From NCBI RefSeq assembly GCF_051201685.1, contig NZ_CP179213.1, forward strand, positions 1,550,001-1,614,000: a stretch of DNA of 64,000 nucleotides. The letters run 5' to 3'. This DNA comes from Luminiphilus sp051201685. Lineage in GTDB: Bacteria; Pseudomonadota; Gammaproteobacteria; Pseudomonadales; Halieaceae. How positions within the stretch are numbered: position 1 is the first letter of the stretch; each line of letters begins with the position of its first letter. The notes below the pieces were generated by a model that was not told where the DNA came from, made no database searches, and was given only the letters and a program-made list of their open reading frames with translations. This document shows, one piece after another, positions 51,628-60,766 of this stretch. A program made the translations under genes and the position numbers.

Positions 51628-52437
51628 TTAGGGTTTCGTTTGCGGTATTTGCGATTGGATGGCGCTGCCGGGTAGGGCGGCCATCCCACCATCAACCTCT
51701 AAAATTTTCCCTGACATAAACCCGCTCGCACTGGAGGCGAGGTAAAGTGCGGCCAGCGCGATATCAGTCGGTTGTCCCAAGCGGCCTTGGGGGATCCATC
51801 GCACCGTTTCTTCCAGCCGGCCTGGGTCCTGCGTAATAAATGCCGTTGCAGGGGTTTCGATGGCGCCCGGTGCAATACCGTTTACACGAATTTTTGGCGC
51901 TAGTTCGTAGGCTAGCACGCGGGTCATTTGATCAAGACCGGCCTTTGCTGCGGCGTAGGCGGCCATGTGGCGATCGACCATCCAGCTCATCGCCGAGGAA
52001 ATGTTAATAATCGCTGCGTTCGGTGCGGCCTGCAGTAATGGCAACGCCTCATGAATCAGGCCGTAGGCTGCACTGAGGTTAATATCGAGGGTGTGTTCGA
52101 AGCGTTTCTTATTGACCTTGGCCAATGAACCAAATCCTTTGCCGGGAGCGCCCGCATTGTTAACCACGACATCAAGCTGCGAAAATTCGTTATGCAGGGT
52201 TTCGAAGGTGGCAGCCATGGCGGTCTCGTCGGTGATATCACAGGAGAATATTCGAGCTTGCTGGCCCAGAGCTCTGACCTCATTAGCGACGGCCTCCAAA
52301 TCAGTCTCAGTGCGAGCGAGTAAGATAAGGTCGGCACCCATTTCGGCGTAAGCAGTGGCAATGCGGGCACCAATGCCTTTTCCGGCGCCGGTCACCAGAG
52401 CGGTTTTACCATCGAGACGAAAAAAATCTGTAAGCAT
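51628..52437 (-). CDS. Short-chain dehydrogenase, 7-alpha-hydroxysteroid dehydrogenase-like
   Basis: This SDR has 269 residues: RLDGKTALVTGAGKGIGARI, ARTE (Arg, NADP-type), VNNAGAPGKG, NISSAMSWMVDRHMAAYAAA (Ser and Tyr), and RVNGIAPGAIETPATAFIT. The stretches RLDGK and RVNGIAPGAI echo E. coli HdhA (7-alpha-HSDH), although that acts with NAD. The 30-residue C-terminal tail (MAALPGSAIQSQIPQTKP) is extra. Together with the HsdA-like gene downstream, 13 bp away, it suggests bile-acid hydroxyl chemistry, but the position specificity is not certain. Confidence 0.85.
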   Translation of the reverse strand: MLTDFFRLDGKTALVTGAGKGIGARIATAYAEMGADLILLARTETDLEAVANEVRALGQQARIFSCDITDETAMAATFETLHNEFSQLDVVVNNAGAPGKGFGSLAKVNKKRFEHTLDINLSAAYGLIHEALPLLQAAPNAAIINISSAMSWMVDRHMAAYAAAKAGLDQMTRVLAYELAPKIRVNGIAPGAIETPATAFITQDPGRLEETVRWIPQGRLGQPTDIALAALYLASSASGFMSGKILEVDGGMAALPGSAIQSQIPQTKP

Positions 52438-52580
52438 GATATTAAGTTCTCAAATTTTTTAAGAGGCCTTAGTCCATTTGGGCTTGTGGCCAGCAGGGGC
52501 TCCACGATAGAACGAAGTCCCTACTAAGGGGAATAACAAGAGTCTTTCGGGGCTAGTCTGAATTGATGATGGATTGAGGT

Positions 52581-53339
52581 ATGGCAGAGTTAGCAGGAAA
52601 GTCAGCACTGGTCACCGGTGCAGGGGTTGGGATTGGCCGAGCAATTGCTTGTGTGTTGGCCCGAGAGGGCGCAAAGGTGCTTGTGGTCGACTTTAATGGT
52701 GATACCGCAGAGGAAACAGCGTCGCTGATTCGAGCTGCTGGAGGTACGGCTGCTGCGCACGTTGCCGACGTGAGTGATGAAGCTCGAGTCGCTCATATGG
52801 TGGAGGCTGCAGTTACTGTCCACGGTGGTTTGCAGGTAGCGTGCAACAGTGCAGCGGTTAGCCGGGGATCAGGCCCCATTCATGGCTTTACCCGCGAGGT
52901 CTTTGACCAAACATTGACACTTTGTCTTACCAATACATTTCTATGCATGAAGCATGAAATTGCGCACATGCTAGAGCACGGGGGAGGCAGTATCATCAAT
53001 ATATCCTCCAACGCGTCGCTGCGTGGTCAGCCTTACAATACGGCTTATGCGGCGGCTAAAAGTGGTGTCAACCTACTGACCAAAAGCAGTGCTTCCGAAT
53101 ACGGCCATAAAGGCATTCGTATTAACGCCGTGTCTCCCGGGGTTATCAGAACCCCCGGTGTAGAACGGTATTTTGAGGAGCAGCCAAAGATTGCCGAGGG
53201 ATTGAAACAGGCGGCAGCAATGCGTCGCCTCGGTGAGCCCGAAGAGATTGCAGAGGCGGTTTGCTTTTTGGCTTCAGAACGGGCGTCTTTTATTACGGGA
53301 CAGTTGTTGAGCGTTGACGGTGGCGCCGCGGTTAAGTGA
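52581..53339 (+). CDS. Short-chain dehydrogenase/reductase
   Basis: This classical SDR has 252 residues: VTGAGVGIGRAIA, VVDFNGD (NAD-type Asp), NSAAVSRGSG (in place of NNAG), NISSNASLRG, AYAAAKSGVNLLT and GQLLSVDGGAAVK. It is one candidate for IpdF, the 5-oxo-HIP-CoA reductase, because the ring C/D genes ipdC and echA20 are nearby; the SDR at 53344 is another. It is divergent from the SDR at 51628 and convergent with 53344. No stronger indication is visible. Confidence 0.88.
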   Translation: MAELAGKSALVTGAGVGIGRAIACVLAREGAKVLVVDFNGDTAEETASLIRAAGGTAAAHVADVSDEARVAHMVEAAVTVHGGLQVACNSAAVSRGSGPIHGFTREVFDQTLTLCLTNTFLCMKHEIAHMLEHGGGSIINISSNASLRGQPYNTAYAAAKSGVNLLTKSSASEYGHKGIRINAVSPGVIRTPGVERYFEEQPKIAEGLKQAAAMRRLGEPEEIAEAVCFLASERASFITGQLLSVDGGAAVK

Positions 53340-53343
53340 GGGC

Positions 53344-54111
53344 TTAGCCCAAATTCACCTGGCCGCCATCTAAGGCGATTGACTGGCCGTTGACGAAACG
53401 CGACTCGGAGCTGCACAACGTGGCGACAAATTCACCGATATCCTGCTCGCAGTCACCTATGCGCTGCTGTGGCACTGTTTTCATAAATGCCTCGGCTTCT
53501 TCGGGACGATATTTTGCCCAGGCGGCCAGTGCTGGAGATTGCGCGAGGGGTAGAATCGTATTGCTGCGAATGCCCAGACCACCCCATTCATTCGCGGCAG
53601 CTCTGGTAAGGGCTCTAATAGCTTCTTTCTCGGCGGCGTAAACACCGTAATTGCTGCTGTCCCAACGCATGGCGGCAGAGGATGCCAAGTTAATAATATT
53701 GCCGCCACCAGCTGACACCAAGTGGGGCTGAACCAACTGCATAAGGCGTAGTGAAGCCACGGGACCAACGCGTAACCCTAGTTCAAACCCTTCAATAGAG
53801 GCATCCATAAGCGATGTGATCTGTGCGGATACGGCGTTGTTGACCAGAATATCCAGTCGATAAAATTTCTCCACGGCTGCGGTTACCAAGTCATCAAGAT
53901 CTGCAATCACACCAATATCGCACGCTATTGCGGCGCCCTCAGTTCCAAACCGATCTTTGATTGTGCTAATCGTAGCCTCACACTTCTCGAGGGTGCGTCC
54001 TACCGCAATGATGCGCACCCCTCTCTTGGCGAGAGCAAAGGCAATACCCTGTCCAACACCCTGGCCGGCTCCAGTGATTAAAGCGACTTGCTCGTTAAGT
54101 GGCTTGTCCAT
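53344..54111 (-). CDS. Short-chain dehydrogenase/reductase
   Basis: This SDR has 255 residues from ATG 54111 (AAGGAG 5 nt upstream; a GTG at 54117 is alternative). It has ITGAGQGVGQGIAFAL, VGRTLE, VNNAVSAQ (NNA followed by V), NLASSAAMR, and GVYAAEKEAIRALTR, a Tyr-x-x-x-Lys with Glu before the Lys. The end GQSIALDGGQVNL is family-typical. It follows the EthD and FadD-like genes on the same strand, 9 bp after the EthD stop, so it probably shares their transcript and substrate. Confidence 0.88.
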   Translation of the reverse strand: MDKPLNEQVALITGAGQGVGQGIAFALAKRGVRIIAVGRTLEKCEATISTIKDRFGTEGAAIACDIGVIADLDDLVTAAVEKFYRLDILVNNAVSAQITSLMDASIEGFELGLRVGPVASLRLMQLVQPHLVSAGGGNIINLASSAAMRWDSSNYGVYAAEKEAIRALTRAAANEWGGLGIRSNTILPLAQSPALAAWAKYRPEEAEAFMKTVPQQRIGDCEQDIGEFVATLCSSESRFVNGQSIALDGGQVNLG

Positions 54112-54120
54112 GGTCACTCC

Positions 54121-54786
54121 TTAAATAATGCGTGTGTCGGAGAGGTGAATCACCTCAGAGCGATCTAAGTCCAGGAATCGCTCACTGCTTTTTGTGAGAT
54201 TCTCGATGTGTTCCCACATTCGAGTTTCATTATCGCCGTCGGCAAAAAAAGCCTCCATAGAATGGCTAGCCTCGGGTGGAAAATATTCTTCAACGATGCC
54301 GTCGAAATGCGGTTCTCCACTGCGGCTCACACGGTTCTGACGGTAGCCCAGTGTATTTTGTGTGCTCAAGGCTACGCCGGTATGTTCCTCTAGCCAGTAT
54401 TGTTGTAGCTGCGCGGCGTTGATGTCTGCGCGACGCTGAAAGCAGCACAGCTGAAGAGTTCCAGAGAATCGCTCGCCGACGTTCAGATCGGGCATTAGGG
54501 GGGTGATTCCCTCACACAAGTAAGCCACCCCTCCCAAATTTGTAGCGAGGGGCGAGGTTAGTAACGCATCTATAGTTTCGCGGTCAGCGTCAATGGCCAG
54601 TCGCCCGCTGGGCAGGAACCCCAAGGGGTCGCGTGTCCACATGGCGGCCTTCTCGCTGTGGTCATCCCTCTTGGCAAACGCCGCAAAAGAGATCCCAGTG
54701 TGGTCTAGGAGTGCGAGGCTTACTGCCTCGGTCGTCGGTACCTCATCGTAAAATATGATGAGTAGCCTGCCATCGTGTGCACTCAT
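54121..54786 (-). CDS. EthD-domain (dimeric alpha/beta-barrel) protein
   Basis: This 221-residue protein has a ferredoxin-like fold: LQLCCFQRRADINAAQLQQY followed by WLEEHTGVALSTQ is the EthD signature (RRxDISxxEFxxHW...HxP type), and FDGIVEEYFP gives the second strand set. EthD-type proteins have been linked to hydrocarbon or ether oxidation and to isomerase-like roles, with no settled mechanism. It overlaps the stop of the FadD gene by four bases (ATGA), so it is translationally coupled to the ligase. Confidence 0.78.
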   Translation of the reverse strand: MSAHDGRLLIIFYDEVPTTEAVSLALLDHTGISFAAFAKRDDHSEKAAMWTRDPLGFLPSGRLAIDADRETIDALLTSPLATNLGGVAYLCEGITPLMPDLNVGERFSGTLQLCCFQRRADINAAQLQQYWLEEHTGVALSTQNTLGYRQNRVSRSGEPHFDGIVEEYFPPEASHSMEAFFADGDNETRMWEHIENLTKSSERFLDLDRSEVIHLSDTRII

Positions 54787-56519
54787 TGGGGATAGTACTC
54801 TTCAATAATCTTATTTTTGAGCAGCTTGCGTAATGCGTTTCGGGGTAGAGGTTTTTCGGTAAAGATAACCTGCACAGGCACCTTGAAAGCTGCCAGTTGT
54901 TGCTGACAATGTTCAATAACGGTTTCGCTGTCTGCTTCACTGCCCGGCAGCACCTGCACAACCGCGGCGACTTGCTCCCCCCATTTGGGGTCTGGCTTGC
55001 CAACGACCGCGGCATCAACACAGCAGGGAAGTGTCATGAGACAGGCTTCGATTTCGCTGGGGTAAATGTTTTCACCGCCGCGGATAATCATGTCTTTGAC
55101 GCGCCCGCAGATATAGAGCAGGCCCTCTTCACTGATGTAGCCGACGTCACCCGTCGCGAGCCAGCCTTCATGGAATTCCTCGCTGCTCCCCGTGTGGTAA
55201 CCCTGAATAGCAGCACTCGAGCGAACATTGATTTCCCCGGGCACTCCCGGCGCTGCCGGTTTACCGTCCTCATCAATAAAACTAAATTCCATAATGGGAG
55301 AGGGGAATCCAGACGCATTGGGGCGGTGACTGCAGAAATGGCCGGTGAAAGCTGCCCCTGTGCCTAGTGTCTCGGTCATGCCCCAGCCACCTCCAGGGAA
55401 GGCAGTGGCCGTCTTGGTCGCATAGAGCTCCGACAACACCTCGGGGGTCGCTGCGCCTCCTGAGCTGATATTGGTGAGCTGTTTTGCATCGCTATTGGTA
55501 AATTGAGGATTGCCAAGGAGCTCCATCATCATGACCGGAGCGCCCATCAGAACGGTGATCCCCTCACGCCGCACTAGCTGCAATGCCTCGGTCGCATCCC
55601 ATTTGTACATCAGATAGAGGCTGCGACCATGGTGCAGATTGACGATAAACTGAGAGAACAGTCCGCTGATGTGGAATAAGGGGACCGCTAGTAATGTTTT
55701 AGGCGGCGTCGAAGATGCGAGTTGCGCGTTCATAGCATCCTGATTTGTCATGTAGGTCGCAGCACCGATAAATTCCAAATTCATCAATGCTTGGCAGCAA
55801 TTGAAGTGCGACAGCATGACGCCCTTGGGGCGGCCAGAAGTACCCGACGTAAACAAAAGAATAGCGGGATCCTGAGCATCAACGACGGGTGGGGTTATAG
55901 GGTCAGGATGGTTTGTATCGATGACAGTTTGAAAGTCGAGCTGGTTGTTTGTCAGTACATCTCCCTCGACAATGAGGGCTGGGACTTCCCGATTACTCTC
56001 CTGAACAAACTGCCATCTCGGGGAGTCACAAATTAGCAGTTGAGCCGCACTGTCCTCAAGCCCTTGTTCAAGCTCTGCCCGTTTGCCCCAGCTGTTTAGC
56101 GGTACGGCTACACCGCCGACGTTAATAATGGCGACGAAAGCGATCAGCCACTCCGGACGATTACGCATTGCTATGGCAATGGGTGTGCCGGCGGTGACAC
56201 CCATGTCAGTCATCATCCATGAACTGAGTCGATCAACCGCGGTGAAAAAATCGTCAAAACTCCACGTTTCACCTTGGTATTGCAACAAGGGTTTGTCGGT
56301 GTGCTGGCGTCCCTTGTTCAAGTAATCACCCAGCAGCCTATGGGCCTGCAAAAACGCCGTCAAAGGCTGGCCATTTATGCTTTGAGATGCCACTTCAAAC
56401 GGCGCCCCCGGGCCGGTGAGTTGTGCAACGGCGTCGTGGTAGGGTTGTGTGAATAGGCTCATAGGGTGAGTCCCAGTGCAGGGTTGAGGGTTAGCAACGC
56501 TTGTATGTTGGGGGGTCAT
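54783..56519 (-). CDS. Acyl-CoA synthetase (FadD-type; HIP-CoA ligase candidate)
   Basis: This AMP-forming ligase has up to 578 residues. Motifs: ILLFTSGTSGRPKGVMLSHF, PGGGWGMTETLG, GDVGYISEEGLLYI, GRVKDMIIRGGENIYPSE, and LPRNALRKLLK with the catalytic Lys. Start uncertain: ATG 56519, or ATG 56462 (MSLFTQPYH). It is divergent from ipdC-echA20 and coupled to EthD and SDR genes. Because these neighbours degrade steroid rings C/D, it may be a FadD3-like HIP-CoA ligase, but the sequence does not prove it. A side-chain acid ligase is the alternative. Confidence 0.92.
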   Translation of the reverse strand: MTPQHTSVANPQPCTGTHPMSLFTQPYHDAVAQLTGPGAPFEVASQSINGQPLTAFLQAHRLLGDYLNKGRQHTDKPLLQYQGETWSFDDFFTAVDRLSSWMMTDMGVTAGTPIAIAMRNRPEWLIAFVAIINVGGVAVPLNSWGKRAELEQGLEDSAAQLLICDSPRWQFVQESNREVPALIVEGDVLTNNQLDFQTVIDTNHPDPITPPVVDAQDPAILLFTSGTSGRPKGVMLSHFNCCQALMNLEFIGAATYMTNQDAMNAQLASSTPPKTLLAVPLFHISGLFSQFIVNLHHGRSLYLMYKWDATEALQLVRREGITVLMGAPVMMMELLGNPQFTNSDAKQLTNISSGGAATPEVLSELYATKTATAFPGGGWGMTETLGTGAAFTGHFCSHRPNASGFPSPIMEFSFIDEDGKPAAPGVPGEINVRSSAAIQGYHTGSSEEFHEGWLATGDVGYISEEGLLYICGRVKDMIIRGGENIYPSEIEACLMTLPCCVDAAVVGKPDPKWGEQVAAVVQVLPGSEADSETVIEHCQQQLAAFKVPVQVIFTEKPLPRNALRKLLKNKIIEEYYPQ

Positions 56520-56634
56520 TGAGACTTCGTCATGGTCTTTTTAGCCTATCAAAGGGCCTTGCCATCCGTTGACCTGCCTTCCAGCTCGCCAGTAAGGTAG
56601 GTGCTCGCCAATTAACAGTAGCGCAACACGATTC

Positions 56635-57705
56635 ATGCAAACGCCGCTCACAGAACTTTTGGGTTGCCGATATCCCATCATTCAGACTGCCATGGGGTGG
56701 GTCGCGGATCCTACCCTCGTGGCCGCGACGGCTAATGCTGGCGGCTTTGGATTTCTGGCAGGTGCGGTAATGACTCTGGACGAGATTGAAAAGGGCATCC
56801 TGACGATAAAATCACAAACCGATGCGCCTTTTGGGGTCAATTTTCATATGTATGTGCCCTTTGCCGAGGACATTGTTGATCTTTGTATCGAGCACCAAAT
56901 TCGCGCTGTCAGTTACAGCCGGTCACCTTCTGCTGCCAGTGTCGAAAAGCTCAAGCGTGCGGGGGTGGTTTGCATTCCGACCGTGGGCGCTTTTAAGCAT
57001 GCGGTCAAGGCGGTAGAGCTTGGTGCCGATGCCTTGGTTATCCAAGGCGGTGAGGGCGGTGGTCATACGGGATCTGTCGCGACCAGTATTTTGCTGGGAC
57101 AGGTGCGGGGTGCAGTCTCTGTCCCGATTGCGGCGGCGGGCGGTTTTCGCGACGGTGGTGGGCTGATCGCTGCTCTGGCTATGGGGGCGCAGGGCGTAGC
57201 CATGGGCACCCGGTTTTTGTTAACCCAAGAATCTCCCGTTCCGGATGCGACCAAGGCGGTCTATCTAAAAACACCGCCCGAGCAGATTGTGGTGAGTACA
57301 CGCCTCGATGGCTTGCCCCAGCGAATGATTGCAAACAGTTACTTGGCACGGCTCATAGATGCGAGTCAGATCGGCTTGCTGATGCGAGCATTGCGCAACG
57401 GGCTGGCCTTTACAAAAATGACAGGCAGCTCACTGTGGGACATGCTGAAGTCTGCGTGGCGCATGCGTCGTGGTGGCGAATTATCGTTAGGACAAACGTT
57501 GATGGCGGCGAATGCGCCCATGATGATTCAAGAGGCGATGGTGCATGGGCGCCCGGAGGAGGGCATCTTACCCTCGGGGCAGGTCGCGGGGTTAATTGAC
57601 GATCTGCCCACGGTTGATGCGTTGATCAGCGGCATCATGGCCGAGGCAGACAGCACGCTGCAAACCCTTTACCAACACCGTAACGGTGGCAATCACCCAG
57701 ATTAA
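56635..57705 (+). CDS. ipdC: IpdC-like flavin reductase of steroid ring C/D degradation (NMO family)
   Basis: This protein has 356 residues of the nitronate-monooxygenase (2-nitropropane dioxygenase) fold. PLTELLGCRYPIIQTAMGWV, LVAATANAGGFGFLA, VIQGGEGGGHTG, PIAAAGGFRDGGGL, GVAMGTRFLLT, LMAANAPMMI and SGQVAGLIDDLPTV read very close to mycobacterial IpdC (Rv3553), which acts on a hydroxylated HIC-CoA-type intermediate during ring C/D opening. The following gene (17 bp later) is EchA20-like, exactly the IpdC/EchA20 partnership known from the HIP pathway. IpdA and IpdB are not in the window. Confidence 0.88.
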   Translation: MQTPLTELLGCRYPIIQTAMGWVADPTLVAATANAGGFGFLAGAVMTLDEIEKGILTIKSQTDAPFGVNFHMYVPFAEDIVDLCIEHQIRAVSYSRSPSAASVEKLKRAGVVCIPTVGAFKHAVKAVELGADALVIQGGEGGGHTGSVATSILLGQVRGAVSVPIAAAGGFRDGGGLIAALAMGAQGVAMGTRFLLTQESPVPDATKAVYLKTPPEQIVVSTRLDGLPQRMIANSYLARLIDASQIGLLMRALRNGLAFTKMTGSSLWDMLKSAWRMRRGGELSLGQTLMAANAPMMIQEAMVHGRPEEGILPSGQVAGLIDDLPTVDALISGIMAEADSTLQTLYQHRNGGNHPD

Positions 57706-57721
57706 ATGAGGACGGTGCTCA

Positions 57722-58483
57722 ATGGCGGCATTTACCAGTCATGTAGCGGCAAATATCGGACATATCATTTTTAGCAAACCGCCAGTGAATGCTTTTGATA
57801 GCAGTGAATGGGCGGCTATTGCGGCAGAAATTTGCGCGCTAGGACTTCGTGGCGATGTGCATGTCATTGTTATAAGTGCTGAGGGTAGGGGCTTCTGTGC
57901 GGGGGTCGACATCAAAGAGTTAGGTGCCCACCCTGATATGATAGTGCCGGTCAACAAGGGTAACTACGATACCTTTGAGGCCATTCACAAAAATCCAAAG
58001 CCCGTCATCGTGGCCCTGCATGGCTTTGTGCTTGGTGGTGGCATCGGAATTGCTGGCGCCGCCGATATTATTGTAGCTTCTGAATGCGCCACTTTTGGGG
58101 TCCCTGAGGTAGACCGTGGGGCTATGGGTGGGGGTGCTCATCTGCAGCGCATGTTTCCCGTGCAAAAGGTACGTCACATGTATTTCACAGGTGAGCTCAT
58201 CGATGCTCAGGAAGCTTGGCGGTTGGGCGCTGTGGAAAAGGTCGTCCCTCGGGGGGACCTGTTAGCTGAGGCCACTGCAATCGCAGAGAAAATTGCAGCG
58301 AAGAGCAGCATTATGGTGCAGCTTGCGAAGGAGGCACTCAACGGTATTGAAGATGGTGATCTTGAAGCTAAGTATCGTCGCGAGCAGGGTATGACTTTGG
58401 AAGCCTATAGTTATAAAGATTCTCAAGAGGCTCGGGACGCGTTTAATGAAAAGCGTGACGTGAGCTTTAAGCCTGAGGGATGA
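57722..58483 (+). CDS. echA20: EchA20-like crotonase, steroid ring D hydrolase
   Basis: This crotonase-fold protein has 253 residues. PPVNAFDSSEW, AEGRGFCAGVDIKELG, GFVLGGGIGIAGAADIIVAS, ATFGVPEVDRGAMGG, QLAKEALNGIE and YRREQGMTLE match mycobacterial EchA20 closely. EchA20 hydrolyses the last intact ring (ring D) of HIEC-CoA. GAGGACGG precedes the ATG. It follows ipdC by 17 bp and precedes the ketosteroid isomerase gene; a short hairpin (58581-58600) lies in between. Confidence 0.88.
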   Translation: MAAFTSHVAANIGHIIFSKPPVNAFDSSEWAAIAAEICALGLRGDVHVIVISAEGRGFCAGVDIKELGAHPDMIVPVNKGNYDTFEAIHKNPKPVIVALHGFVLGGGIGIAGAADIIVASECATFGVPEVDRGAMGGGAHLQRMFPVQKVRHMYFTGELIDAQEAWRLGAVEKVVPRGDLLAEATAIAEKIAAKSSIMVQLAKEALNGIEDGDLEAKYRREQGMTLEAYSYKDSQEARDAFNEKRDVSFKPEG

Positions 58484-58580
58484 GCCCGAGCCTCTCATGG
58501 CAGGTCTGAGCAGTCTGCTAACAGGTGGCAGTTCGACGGCACCCTAGGTACCCGAAAGGTGCATCCATCCAATAGTAACG

Positions 58581-58600
58581 GCCCGTTTGTTGCGGGCTTA
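58581..58600 (+). terminator. Weak terminator-like hairpin between echA20 and ksi
   Basis: GCCCG, a 7-nt loop, and CGGGC are followed by TTATT. The 5-bp stem is short. It could terminate or attenuate between the two genes, 34 bp before the ksi ATG. Confidence 0.35.
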
Positions 58601-58633
58601 TTCGACAGACAGAGACAACAGAGGGTTTCCAAG

Positions 58634-59008
58634 ATGACTTACGATCAAGCACTGCGAGTGTGTGAAACTTATATTCAGTCGTTGGTAACCAATGACGTTG
58701 ATGCGATTCTTGATTTATATGCCGCTGATGCGACAGTTGAGGATCCGGTAGGTACGGAGGCGCGCACCGGCCAAGACGCGCTACGGTCATTTTATACGGG
58801 CGCTGTCACCGGCGTGGTTGCGGCGACTCTCACCGGGGCACCAAGACTCGCGGGCAATGAAGTGGCGTTCCCGTTTCAGGTGATCGCGGGGCAACCGGGT
58901 GAGGAAATCCAAATTAACATCATCGATGTTTTCCGTTTCAATGAAGAGGGCAAAGTCGATTTGATGCGGGCTTTTTGGGGTTCCGATAATGTGGGTGCCA
59001 AGGCCTAG
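58634..59008 (+). CDS. ksi: Steroid delta-5-3-ketosteroid isomerase
   Basis: This is a 124-residue NTF2-fold enzyme. ADATVEDPVGTEARTG matches the Comamonas testosteroni KSI stretch around its Asp38. Counting from ATG 58634 the catalytic residues appear as Tyr13, Asp37 and Asp98 (IIDVFRFNEEGKV), equal to Tyr14/Asp38/Asp99. The enzyme moves the C5-6 double bond to C4-5 in 3-oxosteroids, after 3-beta-hydroxysteroid oxidation. GAGGG lies 8 nt before the ATG. It is close to the LuxR-type regulator, as in steroid degraders. Confidence 0.93.
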   Translation: MTYDQALRVCETYIQSLVTNDVDAILDLYAADATVEDPVGTEARTGQDALRSFYTGAVTGVVAATLTGAPRLAGNEVAFPFQVIAGQPGEEIQINIIDVFRFNEEGKVDLMRAFWGSDNVGAKA

Positions 59009-59091
59009 GCTTGCAGGCATTACGATTTACTACGTTGCGTCGTGGAAGATGCTTACCGTAAATTACGAAGGGCAAGTGGAGTCGGTGACAG

Positions 59092-59412
59092 ATGTCGATA
59101 TATTCGATATTGAGTGTTGTACTACTGATCGGCTGGTTATTGCTGATGCTGCGAGCAAGCATCGCGGAGTATCGTTATTACCGGGCCGTGGCCATTCACG
59201 AGCCCGAAACTTGGGCGAAGTTAGATGTCTCAAACCATTCCCTCGCTCCTTTTCTATTTTGGGTCTCTCCCTCTCGCAAGCGCCTGCTGGCGACTGTTGA
59301 TAATCCGAGGGTGCTCGCTTGCGAACGACACGCAAAGGCCACAGGTAGATGGTTTTTGGGCTATGTTGTGGCTGTGCTGCTCTCAGCAATTGCGTTTTTT
59401 AAATGGGCCTAG
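59092..59412 (+). CDS. Small membrane protein, unknown
   Basis: This 106-residue protein has an N-terminal hydrophobic helix (ILSVVLLIGWLLLML), a basic middle (SPSRKRLL) and a C-terminal helix (WFLGYVVAVLLSAIAFF). No family is recognised. It is on the same strand as ksi, 83 bp after it, and convergent with the LuxR-type gene. The evidence is only an open frame with plausible membrane topology and a start at ATG 59092. Confidence 0.6.
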   Translation: MSIYSILSVVLLIGWLLLMLRASIAEYRYYRAVAIHEPETWAKLDVSNHSLAPFLFWVSPSRKRLLATVDNPRVLACERHAKATGRWFLGYVVAVLLSAIAFFKWA

Positions 59413-59504
59413 TGCAGCCTTCGCTGGTCATATCCTCGACTTAAAGCAGCTGGAGACGCGGGGTGTCATGGGCTAGCCCGAGCCTAGCAAGCGGCCCTCG
59501 GGCG

Positions 59505-60647
59505 TTAGGAGTAGGTGACCACGCTTTTTAGCATGAGACTTACCAGCATGGATTGGCGAGAAACGCCGGTTTTCGCGAAGATCGAACGCAACTGAGCTCG
59601 GGCCGTATTTCTGGCAATGCCGAGTTCCGCGGAGGCCTGATCTAGGTTGTCGCCCTCAGCAAGTAGCTTGGCCAAATTCACCTCCGCTTTTGTGAGGTTG
59701 TACAGCGACATCAATATGCGTGTATCGATCTCGTAGCTGCGCTCGGGTTCGTTAATGAATACGGTCATGTGAGCGGTGTGCCCAGGCTCTACCGTTTTGT
59801 CGATCATCATGGGCTTAACCAGTATTTCCAGGTCTGGACGCCCCGAGGGCCGCTCCACGGCAAGGGCATTGGTCGGCGCCGTATCCTGATTGCGTTGGGC
59901 ACTAACGATGGCATCAATAAACTCGTTAAATTTTCCCCGGGCACTAGAGCTCTCTAGGTAAATTTGTTCGTTGACGATAGTCAGGCCATCTTTTTCGCGA
60001 ATGATGTTGTCAGCGACGACGTTCCGGGTGACGACTTTGCCACGTTCATCGAGAGTCACCACGCCGACAGACTGTCGCGTAATCGTGGAGCTGTAGAGGC
60101 GACGCTCCTTGTCCAACTGAATCAGTTGCATGCCGTTGGCGACAGCCCGTTGAATATGGGGCGCGAGCAGCGCCAGAAATTCTCGCTCTTCTGCGCCGAA
60201 ATTATCGGAAGCCTTCGGTCGACAAAAGCGCACGCTGAAGCGTTGGCCATTGGCGTTTCGCAGATCTACTCCCACCATATGGTGGATATCAACCGGCGCC
60301 ATGCAAAAGCGGTAGAGGTCGGTGTTCTCAAGTTGGCTGTAGGAAATGCACTCATCGAGACACACGACCTGACCCCAGGGGAGGTTGGTCATCAGGTTGG
60401 AGGTGTAGTGACGATCGGTGTAGGGGTTGTCGTGATCATCAACAAAAGTTTTTTGCAAAACATCGGAGGAAACGAAGAGCAGGCCACCATCATCGCCATG
60501 GGGCTCACGCATCGTAATTGAGCCAAAGTTACTGCCTATTAAGCGCCGTGTTTCAGCCAAAAAGCCGTTGTAAGGGTCCTCTTCGATGTGACCATCGTAG
60601 AGCAGCCCTAGCAGGCGAGACAATTCTTCTAGATTTGCTTGAGTCAT
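59505..60647 (-). CDS. LuxR-family transcriptional regulator, TesR/TeiR-like
   Basis: This regulator has 380 residues. The C-terminal HTH reads LYNLTKAEVNLAKLLAEGDN, LDQASAELGIARNTARAQL and RSIFAKTGVSRQSMLVSL. The N-terminal part has GAF/PAS-like content (FVSSDVLQK, SVGVVTLDERGKVV). Length and arrangement match TeiR/TesR of Comamonas testosteroni, which activates steroid-degradation genes, and the nearby ksi and hsa genes fit. Orientation places it just ahead of the hsaD-hsaA-hsaC operon end (60767), all on the minus strand. Ligand is unknown. Confidence 0.85.
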   Translation of the reverse strand: MTQANLEELSRLLGLLYDGHIEEDPYNGFLAETRRLIGSNFGSITMREPHGDDGGLLFVSSDVLQKTFVDDHDNPYTDRHYTSNLMTNLPWGQVVCLDECISYSQLENTDLYRFCMAPVDIHHMVGVDLRNANGQRFSVRFCRPKASDNFGAEEREFLALLAPHIQRAVANGMQLIQLDKERRLYSSTITRQSVGVVTLDERGKVVTRNVVADNIIREKDGLTIVNEQIYLESSSARGKFNEFIDAIVSAQRNQDTAPTNALAVERPSGRPDLEILVKPMMIDKTVEPGHTAHMTVFINEPERSYEIDTRILMSLYNLTKAEVNLAKLLAEGDNLDQASAELGIARNTARAQLRSIFAKTGVSRQSMLVSLMLKSVVTYS

Positions 60648-60766
60648 CGAGTCAAAACTGCCTTAAACATCGCTCGCTTCAAGATAGCGCAGAGAAAAGA
60701 AAGGTCAATGAAAACCTGTGGCACTCTGCAACCGCTTTTAGTATTGGTGAGGGCAGGGCCCGAGTA

